A stretch of 64,000 bases of DNA from Siphonodentalium dalli (GCA_032622095.1 CP136061.1:188668369-188732368), one strand, 5' to 3'. Shown: positions 51,509 to 63,419, counted from the first letter of the stretch. Numbers and translations are program-made. Notes: generated by a model not told the origin, from the sequence alone.

Positions 51509-52393
51509 CAGTCTATAGGTGTGTACTATTGCATTTGTTTGGCAAACACAAAATAGTGAAAGTATAACCATGATAATCAAACATTGACATCAATAGCTTG
51601 TCTGCCAATGGATAATTCTCCTGCCAAATATAGTCAATTCATCAAAAATGTTAGAAGCGACACAGATGTGAATCTAAACCTGTCTACATTAGATGTTTAC
51701 AGTGAAATCTGAACATATATTACCTCATTGGGTATCTAATGCATGATGTAGATTGTAATTAATGAACTCTTCATTCATAACATATCTATAAGAATATCTT
51801 TGAATGAAGGTTTATCTTTGTAGGGTAAAGCTTTGTACTTACAGCCAGAGAATCTTATTTAATGATGCCCAGGCCTGTTACCAACAAACAACAAATTTCA
51901 TTCATTATAATTTCATTCATAAATACTACCAAATGCATCAGTTTTGTGAGCAAATTCACTGTAAAATGAATATATTTCAATACATTTTCATGTAGGTACA
52001 AGATCAGATTTATGGTTTTGAGAACAAAAAAAGCATACAAGCGACTTCTAAAAGTGGCTGTTGGCTATAAAATTTGATCATATTGAATGGACAATTAAAT
52101 TCTGTATTTTCTATCACAAAATTTTTTACTGTAAAAATAATTACCATGAATGAAATGGGTATAAAATTAGATTATCTGGCTATATCGAATAATAATCTAC
52201 CCTTTGATGATAGTGCAGAACATAATGCCTGTATATATATATATGTTATGAGTTATTCTTTTCGTGTTGGGATGAATTCTTTTTAGTCTTCCAAGCTATT
52301 GATGATTGTATAATGATTATTTACAATTCAATTTTAAATGTATAAATACTTTCCTATTTAATAGGTTTAATATAAAACTGTTAAAGTGTTTAA

Positions 52394-52494
52394 CCCTTTT
52401 GTAGCAACCCATATACCCTGTGCCAATGCATTCTCTTATATATGCGAGTCGACCATAGGTCGCCTCGCATATATAAGAGAATGCATTGGCCTAA

Positions 52495-52534
<40 letters not shown>

Positions 52535-52609
52535 TTTTAATATATTTTCTTTAACAGACTTATTGTGTAGGTTTAGGGCCGATTAGATCGGCCCCTGGCA
52601 CTCAAAGGG
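52394..52609. mobile_element. TTAA-flanked CCCTTTT MITE with hairpin and poly-T
   Basis: TTAA at 52390-52393 and 52610-52613; right end GGCACTCAAAGGG. It contains one perfect GCATTCTCTTATATATGCGA hairpin and a long T run from about 52497. Confidence 0.82.
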
Positions 52610-52629
52610 TTAAACAGGATATTTACACT

Positions 52630-52770
52630 AAAGATGGTCTATCTCTTAAAATTCCTAAACAAGTTTTATATAGTTTCCTGGGTATAAAATAATAAATATG
52701 AATTGAAGACACCTATTGAAAAAGGCTTCTAGCGTTTAATATTGATTTTATTTAATTTTTTTCTGGCATA
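52630..52770. mobile_element. Half copy of the 41212-41545 MITE
   Basis: CAAGTTTTATATAGTTTCCTGGGTATAA, AATATGAATTGAAGACACCT and TTTAATATTGATTTTATTT match the inverted right part of that element. Confidence 0.6.
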
Positions 52771-53292
52771 CAACCTTTCAGAACGTTTTTACAGGCTATT
52801 TTTAGAACAGAAATTTCAGGCACATTCAGTGTGTAGCAAGAGGGAGAACTCTATCTTGTCTGCACTCTCCATTAAAGCAAAATGCAATTTTGATTCAGAT
52901 ATTTTGCAGGATTAAACCACATTATTATGCCTTTATAGACAAATGATAAATCCAATCTCCAGTTTTATCTGTGTTTTATTTGTAGAAAAGGTTATTTTTT
53001 GTCTTGAAATCAGGTTAAATAATAATTATGTTGTAATTGTGGCCATCTTTAAGGTGAGAGTGATCATTTAACAGTTTCGTTATAACAGTATGCAAAGTTG
53101 CAGTACACTAAAAATTACAAATAATCAACAATATTTCCAACTCCAAAAGCATTTTTAGTTTGACGCCAGTTCGGAGAACGACTGGTACTGGTGCCATAGC
53201 TACTGTTTTCATTTTCTCTATTTCATTCAATACTTACTGGATATTCACCAATTGTGAGCTTACTTTAGTTAATATAATACAATTATTGTTAA

Positions 53293-53295
53293 CCC

Positions 53296-53326
<31 letters not shown>

Positions 53327-53484
53327 TTAAAATTGTAAAAAATAATAACAAATGCGCTGACAAATGATGAAAAATTGTTAGGCCAATGCATTCTCTTATA
53401 TATGCGAGGCGACCTATATATAAGAGAATGCATTGGCACAGGGTATATGGGTTGATACAAAAATCGGACCTGGCACTCAAAGGG
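53293..53484. mobile_element. TTAA-flanked CCCTTTT MITE, mirror-type copy
   Basis: TTAA at 53289-53292 and 53485-53488. It carries the poly-T directly after CCC, then one shortened hairpin and GGCACAGGGTATATGGGTTG, CTGGCACTCAAAGGG. Confidence 0.82.
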
Positions 53485-53810
53485 TTAAGGCAACTCTCAG
53501 TTATATATGTTACAAAAAGTATGAAAAGCTCTGTGTAAACACATGTTCATTTAATTGAATATTGTAGATCAATGCAAATCAATGCAACTACATTTTTAAT
53601 GTATTGAGTCATGTGTAATCTTAGGGAGTTAATATACAAATGTAAGATAAGCTTATTTACCTGTTTTGAACATTCCACAATCATTATTTATTTCTGTATT
53701 ATATGAACTAAAATTACATTATACAAGTATATCTGATGTTGTAATTATGATCACATGTTACCCATTGTGAAACAAGAATATCATCAAGCCTCAAAATTTG
53801 GTGCTGGACA

Positions 53811-54035
53811 TTTGCAGAATGAGGTTCCAGATAGTGAATTTAGTGATGCTACCCAGCACAGCAGGCTAGCATCACCAAACGCATCCTCTGGGGACCTCAT
53901 TCTGCACGGCCTCATCTGCTATGGGAGACTTAGACTCAGATTTAAGTTCCCAGATGGTGATGTTCATCCATTGGGGCATCAGTTGTGCAATGTCTCGTCT
54001 GCCAATTTGGGGGGATATAGAGAAACTTAAAGAAG
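53811..54035 (+). repeat. AATGAGGTCCCC hairpin repeat, copy 1
   Basis: TTTGCAGAATGAGG at 53811 pairs with CCTCATTCTGCA ending near 53906. CATCTGCTATGGGAGACTTA..AAGTTCCCAGATGGTGAT and ATATAGAGAAACTTAAAGAA follow. The complement of this whole block recurs at about 56226-56459. Confidence 0.7.
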
Positions 54036-54062
54036 AAACTAAAAAACTTGTTAATTTGATAA

Positions 54063-54174
54063 TAAAGATACTGTCCAGAGAAAATGAGGCCTAATCAAAA
54101 TGAGGTCCACAGAGGATGAACTCATTGATGCTAGCCAAATCTGTGGGGTAGTGTCACTAAATTCACCCTCTGGG

Positions 54175-54205
<31 letters not shown>
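54063..54205. repeat. Related AATGAGGTCCAC fragment ending in a 30-base poly-G
   Basis: AATGAGGTCCACAGAGGATG..CACTAAATTCACCCTCTGGG is a diverged member of the hairpin repeat. An uninterrupted run of 30 G follows at 54176-54205. Confidence 0.65.
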
Positions 54206-54206
<1 letters not shown>

Positions 54207-54412
54207 GTCGGATAAAATTTGCAGGCACGAATGCTGATTTTTTACTTTCGACCCTTGTTGGGACCCACTCACCCCTGCGTCAAATTTTTTTCCATTTTCG
54301 GCATTTTTTTCCGACCATTTTTGGACACCCACCCCCCTTTTAACACTAAAACAGAGATTTGCGGGGGGAAATTCACTGTAAACAGCTGTATATGAATTTC
54401 TGTGCATACTAT

Positions 54413-54602
54413 TAGTCATGGATGTTAACATTGACATGTAAATAGGAACGAGTCATTTTGGGGTCATTCTGTCAAAAAAAACATGGCTGCAGCAGCCATC
54501 TTGGATTTCAAAATTCAATCCATTAGCATGGGCTACAGGCTATACTGTTTGTCTGATCATCATGATATTTGTCATTTATGTTAATATGGACATATAGATG
54601 TG
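54413..54602 (+). mobile_element. HLE-1 internal fragment
   Basis: One and a half units (GTCATGGATGTTAACATTGA, CAGCAGCCATCTTGGATTTC, GGGCTACAGGC) without head or tail. Confidence 0.7.
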
Positions 54603-54940
54603 TTTTAAACCAACCTCATTGCAAAAACAATAAAAAAAAGACTTGCAGGAAAAATATTTTTGAGTTGCGGAAAAAAAACCTTCCACTGATAGATTGTTCT
54701 TCCTGTGATTGGGTGGCCTATTCCTAAATGATGTGTAAACTTTTCCCAAGGCAGAAGTATCTTATGACTTAAGGAATATTGAACTGTCTCCAACTACCAT
54801 GCTCTTCCGATGTAAATTGTATCAGCACGAGTTAGCCTGTAAGGCTATAGTTGACAAACCTCAATTCATGCGTCTTCATAGGTTGTTGTTGAAAATTATA
54901 GGAATTATACGTACATCTACCTTCCAACGGCTTCTTTTAA

Positions 54941-55810
54941 AGGGGCTCTGTACACTAAATCTGACCATTTATGGGACCATCTCCTTTTATACCTAACAGA
55001 ATATATGCAACAAATGAATGAATTTGAGCCATGTATTAGTACAAAATACACTCATGTCCTCTATGAACAATACAAAGGACATGGTAATTATAATTAAAGG
55101 CACGGGCAGCGTTCGTTGCAGAAATATTTATATTTGTTCAAATCGCCATCAACAGAAGGAACACCAAAATATATACAGTTCCGCTCATTTGCCAAACATA
55201 ATCAGCTCGTAAATAGTATATTGTCGTCAAGACGTACGATGGTGTACGTAAACAAGAGACTGCTCGTGTTACATAAGTTGTGCTTCTGTCTACATAACAC
55301 AGTGCATTTCTATTGGTTAATCACACAAAAATGATATAAACGCTCTTTATTATTTCCATAATAGGAAAACAGTAACAAATAACGCTCTTTATGTTTACCA
55401 TATCCGGATCTAAACAAAAGCCAGGAAACGTAACGTTTTTTGCTTTTGTTTACATAACAAAGGGGAAAAGATTGACAATAACATACTGTTTATGCCATAT
55501 TTCTGATTGGCATAAGAACAAAGTCTGTCTATATCTTACTATTCCTTCTGGTTATGGCGGTTTTTGACTGAGGTGAATATTTTAACAGCACACCCACCAC
55601 CAACGCCGCCCATATCTTTAAAATTAGTTTATGACTGGAGTCATAAATTAATTTTCATTATAATTACCATGTTGTTTTACATCGTCCATAGAGCATATGA
55701 GTGTATTAGCACTAATCCATGGCTCAAATTCATTCATTTGTTGCATATATTATGTTGAGTATAAAAGGTGATGGTCCCATAAATGGCCGGATTTAGTGTA
55801 CAGTGCCCCT
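54941..55810. mobile_element. AGGGGCTCTGTAC palindromic MITE carrying a nested element
   Basis: The left flank is TTAA (54937-54940) and the right flank TTAT. Arms of about 150 bp share CCATTTATGGGACCATCTCC and TGAATGAATTTGAGCCATG. It is the same family as 46030-46359; the extra central sequence is the insertion 55098-55617. Confidence 0.8.
55098..55617. mobile_element. TTAA-flanked AGGCACGGGC element, nested copy
   Basis: TTAA at 55094-55097 and 55618-55621. It is homologous to 42072-42569. Ends AGGCACGGGCAGCGTTCG and the roughly inverted CAACGCCGCCCATATCT. It lies within the centre of the 54941-55810 palindrome. Confidence 0.8.
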
Positions 55811-55873
55811 TTATTAAAAGCGCTTTGAATCTAATTTACTGTGAATGTTCTATATAAATTCATCCATTATTAT

Positions 55874-56050
55874 CAGTTCAACTTCACAAAGTTTGAGCTA
55901 TTGCCTTGGTTTGGCTTCCAACATCTGTGCATCCATTAACAATTTCCTTCAGCTCATACCACAGGCCACATCCATAATTCGATCACCACCAAACTTCATA
56001 TAGATCAGGGTGACCTCTAGATGGAAGCTATCAAATGCTTCCAAAATTCA
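55874..56050 (+). mobile_element. HLE-1 head fragment
   Basis: AGTTCAACTTCACAAAGTTTGAGCTATTGCC, then one old-subfamily unit (GGTGACCTCTAGATGGAAGC). It is cut at the following hairpin repeat. Confidence 0.65.
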
Positions 56051-56145
56051 TTTGCAGAATGAGGTCCCCAGAGGGTGAATTTAGTGATGATATCCCGCAT
56101 AGCGGGCTAGCATCACTAAATTCACCCTCTCGGAACTTCATTCTG
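56051..56145. repeat. AATGAGGTCCCC hairpin, copy 2
   Basis: AATGAGGTCCCCAGAGGGTG..TAGTGATG is mirrored by CATCACTAAATTCACCCTCT..CATTCT. Confidence 0.8.
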
Positions 56146-56225
56146 GTTATCCCTCATCTTCTATGGAAAGTTTCTTTATAATCAAATTTCTATAGAAACT
56201 TCTTCACATAGATTCTTTTTCTTTT

Positions 56226-56459
56226 TTAGTTTAGTTTCTCTATATCCCCAAATTGGCATACAACACTTTGCAATAATCGAAGTTCCCAATTGGTGTACAT
56301 CACAATATTCACCATTTGGGAACTTCAATCTGAGTCTATGTCTCCCATAGCAGATGAGGCCATGTAGAATGAGGTCCCCAGGGGGTGAATTTGGTGATGC
56401 AAGCCCACTGTGCAGGATAGCATCACTAAATTCACCCTCTGGGGACCTCATTCTGCAAA
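56226..56459 (-). repeat. AATGAGGTCCCC hairpin repeat, copy 3, inverted to copy 1
   Basis: AGTTTCTCTATATCCCCAAA, GTTCCCAAT..ACC, TCTCCCATAGCAGATGAGGC are the complement of 53906-54035 in order. The hairpin proper is 56365-56459. Confidence 0.75.
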
Positions 56460-57550
56460 TGACAGGCACACCAAACTCTGGCTTGATTACTTTCATTACC
56501 CTTTTCATGAGTTTTAAATTTTAGTCTGGATGTTGAGTCAAAAAATGGTTTGAGGTTGTTGTTTTAAGCTGAAGTTGAAGTTTTAAGCTTACTAACTGGT
56601 TCTACATATTAGCCAAACATGACCCTACATACTCTACTATTCTGAGATTCTTTTGAGTCATACTAACTTTTGAAAAAGACCAATTAAACTCATTTAGATG
56701 AATGCATCTTAACAGCTCTTGACTCTCATTTTTTTATCATCTAATTACTGATTCAAGACATGAAAAATTATTTTGGAAATCACCACCCCCTCTTACCACC
56801 CAAAACTAAATTGTTTTAGAACTTCAAATTATTATACTACTTCCTTCAACTTTTTCACAATTGTGATGTACAGAAATGAGCCAGATCAAACATGTGCATT
56901 GTGTTTTGATGTAATAAACATGCCAGGCATATCCTGAGTTCAACTATTATAGTTGTATTCAATATAATAGTTGAGTCTATGATCATTCAATTGGTCTTAC
57001 AGTTGTTATGAATGAGAATTCAAAGTTAACATGATTCAGAATGGCACACTCATGTCTTATTATTTAACCATATATATACAAAATGGATTTTCCCACTCAG
57101 TTATAAAAGTATACATTGGAATGGTCTGTTGTTCATCTGGAGGGGTTTCAGAAAAAATCAGATGACAGATAATAAAAGTATAGAAGGAGTCCAATTTATA
57201 GGAGGCAAATGTATAGATAATAAGTTCAACAAAAATGACCTATTGAACTTATTAATAATTATCTGAACTTTTCCTATGGGAAATAATCGTCAATGAAGAT
57301 TTAGTATAGAAGGGTTAAAGTTGTTTTGTGCAAAATGTTTCAAAACATATATTATTTGCAGTCTGTTCATTTGCTACTCGTAAATGTAGCTGTGCATCAA
57401 GATATAGTTCCGCAAAAACAGGGAAATGATGAAATTTACACTGTCAATAAAAACTATCATAGCATTGTGGGCTAAACTACACCAGATCTGAGTTTAAGGG
57501 CATCTCAATGTGCCATTCTGGTCAGAACATGGCCATTTCACAAGAACTGT
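56460..57550. other. Intergenic with dispersed-repeat fragments
   Basis: TTATAAAAGTATACATTGGAATGGTCTG (about 57100) and the inverted pair ATAATAAGTTCAACA / TTGAACTTATTAATAAT (57216-57262) belong to the short dispersed repeat also seen at 14107 and 47976. No gene was recognised. Confidence 0.45.
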
Positions 57551-57616
57551 GTTTCACGCTCATGAATGTGCTTCATACATATATGAATGTGTATGTATGA
57601 AGCATATGAGTGAAAC
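57551..57616. repeat. 66-bp imperfect palindrome
   Basis: GTTTCAC..CTCAT..GCTTCATACATA is mirrored by TATGTATGAAGCATATGAGTGAAAC. Confidence 0.8.
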
Positions 57617-57782
57617 AATCAACACTCAAACTACAATCATTTCTTAAATAATAGTTAGATTTAGGATGTGCCAGACCAGATAAAGAAGCCAAAAGGATTA
57701 TTATGTTGACGGGACCAGCACTATTATTTACATACTATCAACGTGTGTATTGTTGATTTATGCATCAGACTTAAATCTTTAT

Positions 57783-58034
57783 CCCTTTCATGCTGCGAGC
57801 TATCTGGTGCAGCATTAAAGATCCTGTTCAAGTGCATTCTCTTATATAAATGCTAGTCTCCCATAGGGAGCCTTGCATATATAAGAGAATGCACTGGTTT
57901 ACAAGGTGAATACTGTTAGGTCAATGCATTCTCTTATATATGCAAGGTGGCCTTTTTGGGTGACTGGCATATATAAGAGAATGCATTGGCACAGGGTATT
58001 TGCAAAATTTCAGGAAGCTCTAGTCATGAAAGGG
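57783..58034. mobile_element. CCCTTTCATG hairpin MITE flanked by TTAT
   Basis: Ends CCCTTTCATG and CATGAAAGGG, flanked by TTAT at 57779-57782 and 58035-58038. Two TATATAAGAGAATGCA hairpins lie inside. The family normally shows TTAA. Confidence 0.8.
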
Positions 58035-58354
58035 TTATGAAGTGATCTTCATTATTATTGTATCGTGGGAATGGGTATTGTTCTTGTGATATAAAGATGA
58101 GTTAATAGCCTTGTTGCTTTCTGAACCAGTGATGTATTTATGTGGGAATGATATATATCTTACTATATCACATGAACTCCCTATTATATCATTAGAAAAT
58201 CCATTACATGTTTCCTTATTCATCACAAGTGATGAATAGGTACGTGCTACATATCACTTGGCAGTGTGCCAACAAAATGACCGTGCCGCGTCTTTACATT
58301 GATTGAGGCGGTGATATATATTCATGTGATATACAAGATTTTTGACTCATTATA

Positions 58355-58404
58355 TTGGGATATAAGATTTTATGAAACTCGTTTCATAAAATCTTATAAC
58401 CCAA
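58355..58404. repeat. 50-bp hairpin
   Basis: AAGATTTTATGAAAC-TCG-GTTTCATAAAATCTT type arms with only a few mismatches and a tiny loop. Confidence 0.85.
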
Positions 58405-59218
58405 CATAACTCGTTGGAGATCCTCTAAATGTCATTTTAAAGGCACTTAGGACTTTGGTTGGCTAAATGTGAAAAATAAAAAGTCTTTAAAATTGTCATC
58501 TTTCAAACTTTGAAAGATAGGTTGAATTTCTTCCTTTCTTCATTAATATGAATATTGAGATTTTGCATGATGAAATGATTGTTACGTAAACATTACGATT
58601 ACAGTGTGAGTCATATTTATCCACTAACATTTGATTAAATCTGGACTGTATATATTAAAAAAGGTCAAGGTGGCTCAATAATCAGAGAGGCTGTGTGGTT
58701 AAATCCGCATTTAATATATAATATCTGCTCAATAATCAAAGCTTTCGACCACCTTCCTCAGTGATGATACAAAATACACTGTCTGATGCATGTTACAAAG
58801 ATACTACAAATTGTCGGCTCTCTTGGTACCAGATAATTGGGTTTTTATTTATCTTCACTGACAAAGGTCAGTGGCTGAAAATTTATAGAGCCGCTATTAT
58901 ATATTAAAACTTAATATTGCATTGGACCTCGGTTATCCAGAAAGGAAAACTCCCCAACAAGAAGGGGGCTGTGTGCCCTCAATTTATTTTCACATAATAC
59001 ATTACTGTTCTGAGTCTGTGTTGTTTGTGTTACACAATGCATTGTCTTGTTGTGTCCATTATCTTAGAACGTATCATAATACACTTACGGTTCAATGTGA
59101 AGTTACTATGTACGTCTGTGATAGAAAGATATGTACTTACAGTCTGTGGTGACTAGTGATTAAATTATTTATTACATAGCGATAAAAAGCTGTTTGTTAC
59201 TCAATCATCCCAGATTTA
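58405..59218. other. Intergenic, nothing recognised
   Basis: AT-rich, with a small inverted AAAGTCTTTAAAATTGTCATC/CTTTCAAACTTTGAAAG patch near 58490-58520. No gene or bounded element. Confidence 0.4.
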
Positions 59219-59222
59219 TTAA

Positions 59223-59454
59223 CCCTTCCATGACTGGATCTTCCTGAAATTTTGCGAAAACCCTGTGCCAATGCATTCTCTTATATATGTGACTCTCCCA
59301 TAGGGAGCCTCGCTAAAAAAAGAGAATACATTGGCCTAACACTATTTACATTGACCTTGTAAGCCAATGCATGCTCATATATATGCGAGACTCCCTATGG
59401 GAGACTCGCATATATATGAGAATGCACTGGCACATCTTTAATGCTGGTGAAGGA
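59223..59454. mobile_element. TTAA-flanked CCCTTCCATGACTGG hairpin MITE
   Basis: TTAA at 59219-59222 and 59455-59458. Two TATATAAGAGAAT-type hairpins; the right end GGTGAAGGA is a diverged inverse of the left end. Confidence 0.8.
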
Positions 59455-59495
59455 TTAATCCTTCATACCTGTACATCGCTCCATTCAGTATTTTT

Positions 59496-60811
59496 AGCTC
59501 AACTTTACTTTGTAAAGTTTGAGCTATTGCCATGGCTTTGTCGTCCGTCGTCCGTGTGTGCGTATGTGCGTAAGGCATCAACAATGCAGGCTACAGGTCG
59601 TACCTTTGGTCGGATCATTATGAAATTTGTCACAGCTGTTGACAACATTTAGAGGAGAATGATTAATTTTGGGGTCATTCGGAAAAAAAACATGGCCACC
59701 AGCGGCCATCTTGGATTTCAAAATTCAATCCATTAGCACGGGCTACAGGCTGTACTGTTTGTCTGATCATCATGAAATTTGTCATGGATGTTAATATTGA
59801 CATGTAGATGGGAACGAGTAATTTTGGGGTCATTCGGCCAAAAAACATGGCCGCCAGCAGCCATCTTGGATTTTACTCTTTGTATGACTAAATCCTTTAG
59901 CACGGGCTACAGGTCGTACTTTTAGTCTGATCATCATAAAATTTGTCAAGAATGTTAATAATGACATGTAGATGGGAACGAGTCAATTTGGGGTCATTCG
60001 GCCAAAAAACATGGCCGCCAGCAGCCATCTTGGATTTTACTCTTTGTATGACTAAATCCTTTAGCGCGGGCTACAGGTCGTACCTTTAGACTGACCATCA
60101 TAAAATTTGTCATGGCTGTTGAATTGGAATGTAGATGGGAACGAGTCATTTTGGGGTCATTAGGACAATAAACATGGCCACCAGCGGCCATCTTGGATTT
60201 CAAAATTTAATCCATTAGCACGGGCCACAGGTGATACTGTTCGTCTGATCATCATGAAATTTGTCATGGATGATAATATTGACATGTAGATGGGAACGAG
60301 TAATTTTGGGGTCATTCGGCCAAAAAACATGGCCGCCAGCAGCCATCTTGGATTTTACTCTTTGTATGACTAAATTCTTTGGCACGGGCTGCAGGTCGTA
60401 CCTTTAGTCTGATCATCATAAAATTTGTCATGGCTGTTGAAATTGGAATATAGATGGGAACGAGTTATTTTGGGGTCATTCGGACAAAAAACATGGCCGC
60501 CAGCAGCCATCTTGGATTTTACTCTTTGTATGACTAAATCCTTTAGCACGGGCTACAGGTCGTACCTTTAGTCTGATCATCATAAAATTTGTCATGGCTG
60601 TTGAAATTGGAATGTAAATGGGAACGAGTCATTTTGGGGTCATTCGGACAAAAAACATGGCCGCCAGCGACCATCTTGGATTTTACTTTTCTCTTCATGT
60701 CTATAAACTAGTATTAGACATTCAACTTTCCACATTCCTAATCGCTCCATTGACTAATACATTAAATTATTCCCTTTCCAAGTTGAGCTACAGTGTCATT
60801 GACACTTTCAT
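59496..60811 (+). mobile_element. HLE-1 complete copy
   Basis: The head AGCTCAACTTTACTTTG follows a T run. The tail AAGTTGAGCT is at 60780-60789 with the hairpin to 60806. About seven units, closest to the subfamily of 2018-5858. Confidence 0.78.
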
Positions 60812-60947
60812 TATCGCCCACAAACACCTGCGGTGGTTCGTTTGATCCAACAATCTGACCTCTTCACTGTTGTGATAATACAGATGTATATACCAAATGT
60901 AAGGCTGTCAAGAGAAAAAGATGTTTTAGATGTTTCACTGCCTTTTT

Positions 60948-61096
60948 AGCTCAAATTTACTTTGTAAAGTTTGAGCTATTGCCGTGGGTTGGTGTCCGTT
61001 GTCCATCTGTCCGTGCGTCTGTTCAACAGTTTCCTTTGGCTCACGCTACAGGCCGCATCCCTCATCTGATCATCACCAAACTTTATATGGATCTTC
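60948..61096 (+). mobile_element. HLE-1 head fragment, old subfamily
   Basis: AGCTCAAATTTACTTTG..GAGCTATTGCCGTGGGTTGG plus one degenerate unit (CATCACCAAACTTTATATGG), then unrelated sequence. Confidence 0.65.
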
Positions 61097-61667
61097 GATG
61101 GATTGATATGCTTTATTTCTCTTATCAAATTTCACATGATATTGAGATATGAGTGTATATACAAAAGATATGTACAATATTATAGATGGTAGTCTATAGA
61201 AATGAATTATATACATTCTGATTCCCTTAAATTGTATTGCAGTTGACTCTGTTGTGTGTTGGCCAGATAAATGTGGTGCCAATTTATTGACCGGATCATT
61301 GATTGTCTATTTTTTTAGAGTTATCTTTCATAATTTTAATGTCGCCTGATTTCGTTTAGTACTTTCTGTCAGGAAATTTGTCAAAGTAAACTTAATTTCA
61401 TTTAATTACGTATTGCTACAGTGATGTTATCCAAGCTTGATATGCGTTCTCTGAGTCCCGCTATCAGTTTATGTCTTTTTGTATGCACTAAATTTGGAAA
61501 GATTTTTTTGTTTTTTTTTGTGTTTTTTTGTTGCACGTGTCGCCAAAGTGACATTCGAAAATGGGAAACCCGAAAAAACCATCGGCTGGTCATGTGTGTA
61601 TGTTGTTGCCAGCTATGAGTGATCATTAGAATATTCGCGATACAGCTTGTGTTCAACCATAGCTACC

Positions 61668-61775
61668 AAAAAAAAGCTTTCCGATGGCAACAAGCCACAT
61701 CCCCGACCAAATCCCGAGAAGCCACCAACAACTCCGCCGTGGCCAGGGAGTCGACTACTTGGAGCATAGCTGTAC
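61668..61775 (-). mobile_element. Degenerate arm of the CAGTAATGCCCTAA MITE
   Basis: AAGCTTTCCGATGGCAACAAGC, GGGAGTCGACTACTTGGAGC resemble the right arm of 50523-50727 with many G/C changes. Confidence 0.6.
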
Positions 61776-61935
61776 AATAGTAGCCTACATTATAAGTTAT
61801 AATTCTGATCACAATCTAGGTGGAACATTTTAGATACAAAACATATGGTAAATAAAAATACAATTTATATTACATTTTACGTTCAATGTGTCATTAAGAT
61901 TAACTTATCGAGTTGTCATTTATCAGCAGCTTAAT

Positions 61936-62211
61936 TTAATTCATGTTTATTCTGTTGCTGGATTTATCATGTGGGCACAAATTTTCATCTTCAGTCTCTT
62001 TTAGGACTAGTCTAATAAATGAACACAACTTTTTCAAAAGTGCAGGGTCTTTCGTGCTTAGAATTTCGCACATGGTTTCTGTGTTAATTTTATTTGTACT
62101 TATAATTGGTAGGAAAAATTTTCTTATATTTCTAAATTTATCGCACTCTAGAAGGTAATGAAATGGAAGCATTTCAAATTTGTATCCATCGGCGCACTCT
62201 AAAGACCGCAT
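61936..62211 (-). pseudogene. LINE ORF2 C-terminal fragment
   Basis: The minus-strand frame reads EMLPFHYLLECDKFRNIRKF, then ALLKKLCSFIRLVLKE. The pattern (F/Y)HxLLxCxxFxxIRxxxLP..LxxFIxxxLK is typical of the C-terminus of non-LTR retrotransposon polymerases. There is no reverse transcriptase or endonuclease region, so it is a 5'-truncated insertion. Clade not assignable. Confidence 0.6.
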
Positions 62212-62254
62212 TTATTGGAGAAGTGTTTTGAAAATTTACAGGCATGTTTAGGAT

Positions 62255-62760
62255 GACCTCTAACATTTGGGTTTGATCCGAGATTTTGTTACAGAGTTAT
62301 GGCCCTTTTTCAACTTAGAATTCACGCATTCTGCCATAACTCAAACATTTTTTATCTGATCGGAACCAAATTTGGTATGTGAGTTTCAAAGTCCAAAATA
62401 CAGATCGAGTTCGAATATGGGTTTGATCCGATTAATTTTAAAGGAGTTATGGCCCTTTTTAGAAAAAAAATCGAATTTTATTTAAAAAAATTATTTTTAA
62501 CTTTTATAATAATAATATAAAAAATGTCATTGACATTGTCATTTGTTTTCATTTAGATATTGATGATTATGAAAAAAGTTGATAAAAAGATTTCCAATGT
62601 GTCCCTTTAATTTTTTTAAATAATAAAAAAAAAAAAAAAAATTAAGTTAAAAAAAATATAAAAACTAACACCATTATAACTCTGCCAAGGGTACCCCAAT
62701 CACCACACCAAATTTGATTAAATCGGTCCAAAATCTTGTGTTATGTACTGGTAAATCTGT
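62255..62760 (+). mobile_element. Fragment of the GAGTTATGGCCC tandem-repeat family
   Basis: Two units with GAGTTATGGCCCTTTTT, AAATTTGGTATGTGAG and GAGTTCGAATATGGGTTTGA, related to 24820-25299 and 26548-27492, then an A/T-rich stretch and CACCAAATTTGATTAAATCG. Confidence 0.5.
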
Positions 62761-63215
62761 TTGGAGCAACATTAAATCCAATTCACCAATTGCCTTTGGA
62801 CTACTTAGCTATTGATAAGGCTATACTATTTTCTGATGTCTCTTATGCCAATGTGCAAATAATCTGATAAAGAAGGCTATGGTATCTAATTTAAAATAAA
62901 GATTCAACAATAAACATCACATGATATTAACAGTAGACTTGGACATCTGTGCTGCAGAGTTATATCTTCAGATGGTCTGATATCATTATAATTGTTATTG
63001 GTTTAATAGAGAGGTCAGTGTTCAACATAAACAATTCCTGTGATATTTTGACAGCTCTGCTATATAATTGATATTAATGGGTCAGTGGTGAGGTTGCTTA
63101 TCTGTATACTAGGACACATTATTATTATAAACTTAAATTGGACTCTCTTAACCCAAGTATTCCATGTCCAGGTCACACCTACACATTTAACCCATGGGCT
63201 TGCTGGCTGTGGCGG

Positions 63216-63275
63216 TTTAGCATTACAGATCCTGTACCAGTGCATTCTCTTATATAAATGCCAGTGACCCATAAA
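63216..63275. mobile_element. Fragment of the hairpin MITE
   Basis: CCAGTGCATTCTCTTATATA plus ATGCCAGTGACCCATA: one arm and part of the loop only. Confidence 0.55.
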
Positions 63276-63419
63276 TTCCAATAATTTGTGTTATGTACAT
63301 TTGTCTATAATAGTACATAACAGTATACTCTATAATTCAACACCAAAACTCTCTTTTATCCGATCATATTAAATTTTATCGCCAAGGGATGGGTTAACAT
63401 CTGCCGATCGTGATCGGCC

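Noticed and set aside
53755-54030. 91-codon frame similar to the minus-strand frame at 56182-56508
   Set aside because: The similarity is explained by the inverted hairpin repeat containing both; no known domain, and DNA identity extends through the non-coding hairpin.
54051-54437. 128-codon minus-strand frame with polyproline
   Set aside because: The proline run is the translated 30-base poly-G tract; the rest is repeat sequence.
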